Below the pieces are notes generated by a model. The model ran no database searches and was not told where the DNA came from. It was given only the letters and a program-made list of their open reading frames with translations. Shown piece after piece: positions 1 to 6,301 of a stretch of 16,951 bases of DNA (within the stretch, counting starts at the first letter, position 1; each line of letters starts with the position of its first letter). A program made the translations under genes and the position numbers. The DNA is from an uncultured Bacteroidia bacterium (GTDB lineage Bacteria > Bacteroidota > Bacteroidia > Bacteroidales > UBA932): positions 1 to 16,951 of the forward strand of contig CADBPH010000141.1 of the NCBI GenBank assembly GCA_902796455.1, read 5' to 3'.

Positions 1-30
1 CGAGGGAGGGAAAACGGGAATTGGGAGGGG

Positions 31-112
31 TAAACCTCCTCTCCTCGGGAAAGGAGGCTTACTGCCGCCCTTTCAGGGCTCTAAGTTCGGTATCTTTCGC
101 ATACGAAAGATA
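31..112 (-). terminator. 3' hairpin cluster after the last gene (possible terminator, processing site or dispersed repeat)
   Basis: Three inverted repeats follow the last stop codon when read on the minus strand. The first is a perfect 9-bp stem with a 4-nt loop (arms 91-99 and 104-112). The second is a 5-bp GC-rich stem with a 3-nt loop (67-71 and 75-79). The third is a 10-bp stem with an 11-nt loop (31-40 and 52-61). The third has one A/C mismatch as plus-strand RNA, but that position becomes a G-U wobble in minus-strand RNA, so the helix is complete only in the direction the genes are transcribed. No U-tract follows any hairpin, so this is not a classical intrinsic terminator. It could be an mRNA 3'-end stabiliser or a copy of an intergenic repeat. 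Bases 1-30 hold purine-rich sequence in which I recognise nothing. Confidence 0.4.
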
Positions 113-119
113 AACTGTT

Positions 120-1046
120 CTACAGCGTTACGTTGACAAAAACCGGGAAATGGTCTGACAGCATCTTTGCGATATACTTCTGGAAACTGACTTCCCGCGG
201 GAAATCCACTCCTTTAACTGTCTCTGCTCCAGGTGCTTTCAAATCGATTGGAGCGCGGTATGTCTCTGTCAGGACGGCATAATTGTCCACCCGCGTGCCG
301 GCTGTCACGAAAACATGGTCGATCCGGCTGTTTGACAGGGCATTCGGATCGAACGTATTGATCGTTCCGACCGGCGCGTACCGGTCGGCAGCTGCCTCAA
401 AAGAATCCTCCAGGATACCCGATGTCACGAATGTCTGGTAGATTTCATTGGTCTGGTCGACATTGAAATCCCCGGTCACGAAAACGACATCGCCTTTGCG
501 GGACAGTTCCCGGATCTTGGAAACGATCAGTTTCGCCCCTTCGCGACGCGCCACGACGCCGACATGGTCCAAGTGCAGGTTGAAGAAGCGGATCCTGCGC
601 TTGGTAATGCGGTCTTTCAGATAGACCCAGGTACAGACCCGGATACAGGCCGCATCCCAGCCCAAACCCGGCCGCTCCGGCGTTTCGGAAATCCAAAAGT
701 TCCCGCTGTCGAGCAACTTGAAGCGCTCCGTCCGCCAGAAAACCGGCTCATACTCCCCTTTCTCTTTTCCGTCGTCCCGGCCCACGCCCACGTAGGCATA
801 ACCCGGCAGGGCTCCCGCCATATCCAGCAGCTGGTCGTGCAGGACTTCCTGCGAACCGAAAATATCCGGACGCTCGTAGCGCAGGAACGAACAAATCCAG
901 GGATAGCGGTCATCCCAGCCGTTCCCGGCAGCATAATCCCGGGCATTTTCATACCGGATGTTGAATGAACCGACTTTCAGGTTCTGCGCGTGGGCCGCGC
1001 CCGAAAGCAGCAGAACCAGGACAATGTATACAGCTTTCTTCATCAT
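120..1046 (-). CDS. Secreted endonuclease/exonuclease/phosphatase family protein
   Basis: The protein has 308 residues. A signal peptide (KK followed by a hydrophobic stretch, likely cleavage after AHA at residue 20) sends it out of the cytoplasm. The remainder shows the DNase I-like metal-dependent hydrolase fold (PF03372): SFNIRY at 27-32, QE at 66-67 (metal-binding Glu), NLHLDH at 156-161, TGDFN at 191-195, RIDHVF at 241-246 and SDHFP at 297-301. All the usual catalytic residues (Asn, Glu, His, Asp, Asn, Asp, His) seem present, so it should be active. Secreted Bacteroidota members of this family act on phosphodiesters or phosphomonoesters, but the substrate cannot be read from sequence. 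The start is one of two adjacent ATG codons, 4 nt after the preceding GT2 stop, so it is the last gene of the run. The family call is sure; its role beside glycan genes is unknown. Confidence 0.9.
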   Translation of the reverse strand: MMKKAVYIVLVLLLSGAAHAQNLKVGSFNIRYENARDYAAGNGWDDRYPWICSFLRYERPDIFGSQEVLHDQLLDMAGALPGYAYVGVGRDDGKEKGEYEPVFWRTERFKLLDSGNFWISETPERPGLGWDAACIRVCTWVYLKDRITKRRIRFFNLHLDHVGVVARREGAKLIVSKIRELSRKGDVVFVTGDFNVDQTNEIYQTFVTSGILEDSFEAAADRYAPVGTINTFDPNALSNSRIDHVFVTAGTRVDNYAVLTETYRAPIDLKAPGAETVKGVDFPREVSFQKYIAKMLSDHFPVFVNVTL

Positions 1047-1050
1047 CCTG

Positions 1051-1719
1051 TTATTTCAAATCTTTCAACGCTTGGATGCGGGCCCGAAGCAGGGCCGCAT
1101 AGTCCTTGAACTCCACGTCCCGATGGGTCCGGCCAAAATTGGATCCATGGATGCGCCGGTCTGTGGATATCAAATCGATCTTTTTAATTATCAAACCCTT
1201 TCGTTCCATCCGCCCGCTCCAATCGATCATTTCTCCAGCCTGCAACGAAGCGGGAAATGGTCCGATTTCATCGAAAACGTCCCGCCGGATAAGAACCGCG
1301 CCGGTAAAAAGCCCGTAATAGGGCTCCGGACGGATCTGCGGGCCAGCGGGACAGTCCGGTGACAGGAAATCCTGCACTTTTGCCTGCACGGCTGAAACAG
1401 CCGGATCAGCCTCCAACTCCCGGCACAAAAGGGGAAGGACACCCTTCCGCATCCGGTCATCACTGTCCATGAACATCACATAATCCCCTGTGGCTGCAGC
1501 CAGGCCCGTATTCTTGGCCACGACGGGGCCGCAGGTCCGCGGATGGACCAAGACCCGGCATCCCTCTTCCCGGGCAAGGGCGGCCGTCCCGTCTTCAGAG
1601 CCGTCATCCACAACCAGGATCTCCATCCGACAGTCTTGTCCTCGAAGACTTTCGAGGGCTTCACGAAGATATTTCTCCCCATTCAGGACGGGTATGATCA
1701 CAGATACCAAGGATTCCAT
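1051..1719 (-). CDS. GT2 family glycosyltransferase (short, about 222 aa)
   Basis: This is a cytoplasmic family 2 (GT-A fold) glycosyltransferase that moves a sugar from a nucleotide-sugar donor to a growing glycan or lipid-linked acceptor. The nucleotide-binding start SVIIPVLNG is at 6-14, VVDDGS at 36-41, and the metal-binding DSDD at 85-88. A likely catalytic acidic motif GEMID lies at 162-166, and a late RRIHGSN stretch at 188-194 ends the catalytic domain. There is no membrane segment and no C-terminal extension, so it is only the catalytic core and is clearly shorter than the two GT2 proteins encoded just before it. It starts 5 nt after the preceding GT2 stop and ends 4 nt before the next gene, so it is almost certainly co-transcribed with both. 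Donor, acceptor and linkage cannot be predicted. Confidence 0.9.
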   Translation of the reverse strand: MESLVSVIIPVLNGEKYLREALESLRGQDCRMEILVVDDGSEDGTAALAREEGCRVLVHPRTCGPVVAKNTGLAAATGDYVMFMDSDDRMRKGVLPLLCRELEADPAVSAVQAKVQDFLSPDCPAGPQIRPEPYYGLFTGAVLIRRDVFDEIGPFPASLQAGEMIDWSGRMERKGLIIKKIDLISTDRRIHGSNFGRTHRDVEFKDYAALLRARIQALKDLK

Positions 1720-1724
1720 CCGTT

Positions 1725-2708
1725 TCAGGTTTTTTTGCCCGGATGCATCCGGTGTCTTACAAAATCAATGACGATATTCGGATTGTGATGATCCAGGAAA
1801 TCCTCATAATCCGTACTGGACGTCACGGTATCCAGCAGATACAGGTCCAGCGCCACGTAGCGCTCCGGATGCTGTCTCACCTGGGAACAGATATCCGACA
1901 GGAAAAAACGGGCGAAATCGAATTTCTCCCGACTGTCCAGGACCAGCGGACCGGCATAAAAGAGGCGAAGGCCGTCCGTAGGCAGGCCCCTCCGGCACAA
2001 TTGGTCGTACAGGGCTTTGAAACTCTGTAAATAATCAAATCCCGCCGATTGCAGATGGGCAAGGGACCCATCCCGTTGGAAGTAATGATAAGGCGGACCG
2101 TGGAAGATGAACAGGTCGACAAACGGAAGCTCAGCAAGCGTCGTAAAATAGTTATCTTCCCCTCCACCGCGCAGGGACGGAAATCGTATATTATTCTCGT
2201 TCAGATATTTGCGACTATATAGCCTAGCCCAGAGCACCGGAGGGAAAAGCAACTGGACCGTGGACGTTTCATAGGCCCGGGGCACATCTTCCAAGAAACC
2301 GAAGCGAGTGCTGTACTCCTTTCTTTGCACATCGTCGTACTCTTTCACATAGCGTGAATTGATGATCACTTCCCGCTGTGTCTGATCCGCCCAGTACAGC
2401 ATCTCCGCCAGCAAGGCCGATTCGATCCAATCGTCTGAATCCAGGAAGTAGATGAAGCGGCCGCCGGCACAATCAATACCCCGGTTGCGCGCCATTCCGG
2501 GCCCCGCATTATTCTCCTGCGTGAGTACCTTGAGCCGGCCGTCCTGTTCCGCCCTCCTTGCCAGGATTCCGGCCGACCCGTCATCGGACGCATCATCCAC
2601 ACAGATCACCTCAATATCCGCAAGGGTCTGGCCCAGAACGGAATCCAGGCATCTGTCCAGATACTTCCCGGTGTTATGGACCGGTATGATGACGGAAATC
2701 TCAGCCAT
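1725..2708 (-). CDS. GT2 family glycosyltransferase (paralogue of the 2701-3648 gene)
   Basis: This GT2 glycosyltransferase of 327 residues has SVIIPVHNTGKYLD at 5-18, VDDAS at 37-41, the DSDD metal-binding motif at 90-93 and a likely catalytic Glu-Asp pair at 184-185 (GGGEDNYF). An aromatic stretch and RDGSLAH (about 212-218) follow, in the place where the neighbouring paralogue has NPGSVTH. The C-terminal extension of about 100 residues has no recognisable domain and no membrane helix. The gene starts inside the end of the preceding GT2: ATG and that gene's TGA overlap by 8 nt, which points to translational coupling. The shared motif spacing with that gene (VDD and DSDD at identical residue numbers) indicates an old tandem duplication. 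Likely role: adding a sugar during assembly of a surface glycan. The substrate is unknown. Confidence 0.9.
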   Translation of the reverse strand: MAEISVIIPVHNTGKYLDRCLDSVLGQTLADIEVICVDDASDDGSAGILARRAEQDGRLKVLTQENNAGPGMARNRGIDCAGGRFIYFLDSDDWIESALLAEMLYWADQTQREVIINSRYVKEYDDVQRKEYSTRFGFLEDVPRAYETSTVQLLFPPVLWARLYSRKYLNENNIRFPSLRGGGEDNYFTTLAELPFVDLFIFHGPPYHYFQRDGSLAHLQSAGFDYLQSFKALYDQLCRRGLPTDGLRLFYAGPLVLDSREKFDFARFFLSDICSQVRQHPERYVALDLYLLDTVTSSTDYEDFLDHHNPNIVIDFVRHRMHPGKKT

Positions 2709-3648
2709 TGAGGTCTCTTTTTATTTGCCTGAACAGGTTCTTCCGGTCAGATTCCTTCCGGAAGAAGACATATTCCGCCATGCAGGCATCCAAGTTTCGG
2801 CAACGCTTGAGAATGGAGCTGAAGCCGGACGAGGACAGGGCCGTCACTTCGTCCGGGACATAGTATTTCTGGCACCATCCGATGAATTGGTCCATCAGGA
2901 AAGCAAACACGATGCAGTAGTGCCGGTCATCCACCTGCGGCAAACGGTCCATCATGTCAAGCAGGTCCGCGGCTCCGGCAATGAGGTCCCGGACCGGCCT
3001 TTCACCGCGTTCATTATGGGTGACGGAGCCGGGATTGTCGGTGTAATAATAGCAAGCGTCATCCACCGTAACAATTGTGTCATAGCAGAAAGCCGCTCGG
3101 ATTGAAAAGTGCGGATCCTCGAAGAAACGGAGGTCTTCGTTGAACCGGATTCCGTTACGGCGCAGCATCGCGGTGCGGTAAATCGCTGACGTATAGGTCA
3201 TATAGAACCAGGCCTTATGGCGCCTGATGCGGTAATTCAGATTGAATATCTCTTTCAGATAAACTGTGCCTTTTACGGGATCATAGTTTTTCAGCGTACC
3301 TTTGGCCACATCCGCCCGGGTGGTCTCCGCGGCGCCGTACAGTTTCTCAAAGAAATCCTTGTCCACGGAATCATCGCTGTCGACAAATCCGACGAAGGTT
3401 CCCCGGGCGGCATCCAAGCCGGCATTCCGGGCGGCCGACGGTCCACGATTGTCAGTGAACGAAAGGATCCTGAACCGCTTGTCCTTTGCCGCCCAGGCCT
3501 GCAGAATCGCGGCGGAACCATCCGTCGATCCGTCATCGATGCAGATGAATTCCAAATCCTGCAAGGTCTGGCTCTGCAGACTTCCCAGACATGGGTCCAG
3601 GAATGCGGCCGAGTTATAGACTGGGACAATGATGGAAACAGCCGGCAT
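2701..3648 (-). CDS. GT2 family glycosyltransferase (paralogue of the 1725-2708 gene)
   Basis: This GT2 glycosyltransferase of 315 residues has SIIVPVYNSAAFLD at 5-18, IDDGS at 37-41, VDSDD at 89-93, and a likely catalytic FED at 176-178 followed by an aromatic YYYTDNPGSVTH stretch near 200-211. That order is typical of Bacteroidota capsule and O-antigen GT2 enzymes. The last roughly 100 residues are charged and predicted to be soluble, ending in a basic tail (KKNLF..IKRD). It begins 8 nt after the PqqD-like gene and overlaps the following GT2 by 8 nt. It is diverged in sequence from that neighbour but matches it in length and motif spacing, so the two may add successive, different sugars. 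The specificity cannot be inferred. Confidence 0.9.
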   Translation of the reverse strand: MPAVSIIVPVYNSAAFLDPCLGSLQSQTLQDLEFICIDDGSTDGSAAILQAWAAKDKRFRILSFTDNRGPSAARNAGLDAARGTFVGFVDSDDSVDKDFFEKLYGAAETTRADVAKGTLKNYDPVKGTVYLKEIFNLNYRIRRHKAWFYMTYTSAIYRTAMLRRNGIRFNEDLRFFEDPHFSIRAAFCYDTIVTVDDACYYYTDNPGSVTHNERGERPVRDLIAGAADLLDMMDRLPQVDDRHYCIVFAFLMDQFIGWCQKYYVPDEVTALSSSGFSSILKRCRNLDACMAEYVFFRKESDRKNLFRQIKRDLNG

Positions 3649-3656
3649 GATACGCT

Positions 3657-4082
3657 TTATTCTTTTTCAGGTGTCCAGCCCTTGTCCTCTTGGACTTCAT
3701 GAATCGGATCCGCAAAAAGCAGTTCTTGGACATCCCGATATTCTTTACAAACGGGAACAAACTGATCGAACGCAGCATCTTCCGCTTTCAGCGAAGCCGG
3801 CCTGGAAGATTCCGGAGCAGGCAGAACAATTTCGAATGCTTCCAGGGTGTCCAGAAACGCCCGGACAGGCTCTTCAAGACCCTGTGGGGCATCCGGCAAG
3901 GCACGGGCCGCAACCAGGATATCTTCCAGGGAAGACCCGGCCATCAGGTTCTCAAAGATTCCGGTACCATAGCCGTTCATTCCATAATAAATGCCCGTCA
4001 CGGCATTGATGATGATAGCGATGCCATCTGTAACATCGGCGTACATCTTCGATTCGTTAAGTTGGTAATTCAGGTGTTCCAT
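3657..4082 (-). CDS. PqqD-like small protein (peptide-chaperone fold)
   Basis: This is a small cytoplasmic protein (141 residues from my start) with a PqqD-like winged-helix domain over about residues 1-85. The diagnostic pattern is an early Tyr, then ADVTDGIAIIINAVTG, YYGMN and GTGIFENL, then a helical part with LEDI. PqqD-type domains bind leader or substrate peptides and hand them to a modifying enzyme. The last 45 residues are acidic and look disordered. A longer reading from 4217 is possible, but its first 45 residues lie inside the kinase-like gene and look like frame-shadow sequence, whereas the ATG at 4080-4082 sits 16 nt after that gene's stop. No clear Shine-Dalgarno site precedes it. 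It lies between the HprK-like gene and the GT2 genes. There is no radical SAM partner in the window. The domain call is good; the partner and substrate are unknown. Confidence 0.78.
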   Translation of the reverse strand: MEHLNYQLNESKMYADVTDGIAIIINAVTGIYYGMNGYGTGIFENLMAGSSLEDILVAARALPDAPQGLEEPVRAFLDTLEAFEIVLPAPESSRPASLKAEDAAFDQFVPVCKEYRDVQELLFADPIHEVQEDKGWTPEKE

Positions 4083-4098
4083 ATGCTCAATATCAATC

Positions 4099-5175
4099 TT
4101 ATTGAAGGGAATGCAGGAAATCCCGTAAACAAGTGGCATTTCCGTGAATATCCGGAGATAATGTGATTGTATAAAACGGCAGCCCCTGCAGCATCGAGAC
4201 CAACTTGCGCACGGCAACGGTATCTCCCTGCGCCTGCATCTGCTGGACCGTTGAATGAATCAAGTGGGTAATGGCACGGCCTTTCTCAGCCGAAGAGCAA
4301 GGCGTAATAGCAGCCTGACCCGCCGACGGGTCGATTACAGGGAATAGACCCACACGGACAGGATAACGGCGGCGCAACGATGCGCCGTAGCCGGAAATAT
4401 CGAAGACATATTTATCCTTCCGCGCATTGTTGCATACAAATCGCGCCCGGTCCATCCTGTCATATAAAGCCGAGTACATTTGCGGCGAAAGGGTAATAAT
4501 CGAATAGACCGGCGAGGCCAACAGGGTGGAAGAAGTTTGTTCGAGGATCAGATAATCATCCGACACATACTCGCATCCCTGCAACATGGCCGTTACCGCA
4601 AGGGTCGACTTGCCCCGCTGTCCCCGTGCACAGATCAGAACGCCATTGCCGTCCATCCCGATACATGCCCCATGGACCAAGTGGGAAGAAGGCGTATCCA
4701 AGACCCGGTACAGGAATTGGACGAACAAATGACCTTCCCGAATCCATTCTTCTGGATCGAAACTGCCAACTCCGTAATAAAAGGTTTGTTTATCAGACAA
4801 ACAGACCCTCCCGTCCGCAGCGTTGATTCTCCCGAAAGGAATCCATTTCCCGCCGTCCCGAAGAACCAGTATTGTTTCCTCCGTTCCTTCGTCAGCCATC
4901 TCGAGCCCGAGCCCCCGGCACAGGAAATCACGAACGGAGGATTCCCGCCATAATACCAGCGTAGCATCTGGGGCGGACACCGGTGCGGACAATGACCAGG
5001 CCAGCTGCCGCCGGATCATCCAAATCGCTTCAGGATCACAGGAAACGATCCGCATCGTCTTGATCCCGCCCAGATTCAGATAACAATCCGCAGCTCCGGC
5101 CTTCAAAGGGTCCAAGACCCGCTCCAAGTGGCGGAAGCAGCGCTGCTTTTGCTCCGTATTCAGTGATAAGACCAT
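4099..5175 (-). CDS. HPr kinase-like P-loop protein (HprK-related)
   Basis: This is a soluble protein of 358 residues. The first 150 residues or so are not assignable. The C-terminal half resembles the catalytic domain of HPr kinase/phosphorylase: HLVHGA (165-170, the His-Gly pair before the P-loop), a Walker A of the form ARGQRGKST (183-191), and VSDD (204-207) as the acidic pair after the next helix. The P-loop carries Arg and Gln where true HprK has a Gly/Ser-rich loop, so it is a divergent relative and probably not a regulator of sugar uptake. Relatives in lasso-peptide loci phosphorylate peptide side chains, and relatives in exosortase-linked loci have no known substrate. A GGAGG site 9 nt upstream (5185-5189) supports the start. 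It lies 4 nt after the nucleotidyltransferase gene and 16 nt before the PqqD-like gene. Kinase activity is inferred. Confidence 0.8.
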   Translation of the reverse strand: MVLSLNTEQKQRCFRHLERVLDPLKAGAADCYLNLGGIKTMRIVSCDPEAIWMIRRQLAWSLSAPVSAPDATLVLWRESSVRDFLCRGLGLEMADEGTEETILVLRDGGKWIPFGRINAADGRVCLSDKQTFYYGVGSFDPEEWIREGHLFVQFLYRVLDTPSSHLVHGACIGMDGNGVLICARGQRGKSTLAVTAMLQGCEYVSDDYLILEQTSSTLLASPVYSIITLSPQMYSALYDRMDRARFVCNNARKDKYVFDISGYGASLRRRYPVRVGLFPVIDPSAGQAAITPCSSAEKGRAITHLIHSTVQQMQAQGDTVAVRKLVSMLQGLPFYTITLSPDIHGNATCLRDFLHSLQ

Positions 5176-5179
5176 TCCG

Positions 5180-6301
5180 TCATTCCTCCATAAAGCCCCT
5201 GTGCCGCAGCACCTGCATTTGTGATTGAACCCCTTTCAGACGCTTGAGAAAAAAGAATCGGGCCCGTTTTCCAAGATATCCTCCCAATGGACGGATCTGA
5301 CGGAAAGCCTTGCAAACATTGAATTCCCCGATTTCTTCCCGGAGAGGACTCAAAACCTCCCGCCGATAAAGAAGCCGTACACACTGGACATCCGCTTCCT
5401 CCGGATCGACCCAACCGGAGAGCAATTCCGGCGGAAAGAGCTTTGGAAAAACCGAGGCGACAAAAGAAGCTGCCAGCCAGATTTGCATGTCCGTACCTGT
5501 CCGGCTCGCATTCTCCCGCACAAGTGTCCAGTCGAACCCCAGCGGATTATCTATTAAATAATGCAAATCATAAAACGTATTCAAGACACTGTCGGTACTC
5601 GTGTGATCAGCCAAATTCTTGTACAGATTGACCAGCGAGATGAACACCATGTCTTCCCGGCATGGCAGAAGTCCTTGTGCCGAAAACACTTCCTGCAAAT
5701 GAGACCGGTTGACCAGGTCGCGGTTGTAAACCTCCTCCCGGCCGGTATGCATTTCAATATACCGATGCAGATCGACGATTCCCTCTTGCGTTCCCGCCAG
5801 GCGGAAATCGACGCTGTGCAATGAACGGAAAGGAGTATATCCCAGCTTTTCTGCCACCTTCTCCGCCCGGTCGAAATCACCCCTTTCCACCAGAATATCA
5901 ATGTCCCCCATCCAGCGGGGAAAATCCGGACGATACACTTTCATGGCACCGCCCTTGAGCAATACAAACGGGATCTGCGCCTGATTCAGTGCACTGGCTA
6001 TCCGTGAAAAGTGAGCGACCAATTTCAAGCTCTGGAAACGGCAATAGGTCAGGACTCCCTTCAGACGGGGCTGGATTTTTTCCGGAAAAGAAAGAGAAGG
6101 ATGCGTTTTCATCAGATGTGCCAACAGGATGACACTCTGGACGGGAGCCTTGTCAATCTCCCAGTCCGAGAGGAACGCATCCAATTCGTCTTGGGACACA
6201 TGGGGAGCAAGCGACATGACCAGCAACGCCTTGTCTTCCCGTCCCAATATGTTTCGTCCCAGATAGTCCAGGACATTATGCACCCGAATACTATTTTTCA
6301 T
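5180..6301 (-). CDS. NTP_transf_5-family nucleotidyltransferase
   Basis: This soluble protein of 373 residues matches the uncharacterised nucleotidyltransferase family PF14907. The core motif is LLKGGAMKVY (114-123), then R129 and GDIDILV (132-138), which give the Gly plus two acidic residues (D133, D135) of the polymerase-beta-like metal site, followed by VDLH (176-179) with a third acidic residue. The N-terminal 100 residues and C-terminal 180 residues are mostly helical. Such enzymes transfer a nucleotide, or in lasso-peptide loci are reported to help glycosylate or otherwise modify a phosphorylated product. The gene overlaps the YfhO stop by 11 nt and lies 4 nt before the HprK-like gene, so its translation is probably coupled to both. 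A purine-rich stretch abuts the ATG but is too close to be a good Shine-Dalgarno site. The biochemical reaction is unknown. Confidence 0.82.
   Translation of the reverse strand: MKNSIRVHNVLDYLGRNILGREDKALLVMSLAPHVSQDELDAFLSDWEIDKAPVQSVILLAHLMKTHPSLSFPEKIQPRLKGVLTYCRFQSLKLVAHFSRIASALNQAQIPFVLLKGGAMKVYRPDFPRWMGDIDILVERGDFDRAEKVAEKLGYTPFRSLHSVDFRLAGTQEGIVDLHRYIEMHTGREEVYNRDLVNRSHLQEVFSAQGLLPCREDMVFISLVNLYKNLADHTSTDSVLNTFYDLHYLIDNPLGFDWTLVRENASRTGTDMQIWLAASFVASVFPKLFPPELLSGWVDPEEADVQCVRLLYRREVLSPLREEIGEFNVCKAFRQIRPLGGYLGKRARFFFLKRLKGVQSQMQVLRHRGFMEE
5185..5189 (-). promoter_or_regulatory. Shine-Dalgarno site of the HprK-like gene
   Basis: GGAGG lies within the last codons of the nucleotidyltransferase gene, with a 9-nt spacer to the ATG at 5173-5175. 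It is one of only two clear ribosome-binding sites in the window and supports that start over the out-of-frame ATG that overlaps the upstream TGA. Confidence 0.6.

Noticed and set aside
91..112. Classical rho-independent terminator
   Set aside because: The 9-bp stem is perfect but AT-rich, and no U-run follows it in either direction.
4083..4217. N-terminal extension of the PqqD-like protein
   Set aside because: It overlaps the end of the HprK-like gene, is Cys/Arg-rich at its start and does not fit the PqqD domain; the ATG at 4080-4082 begins exactly where the domain begins.
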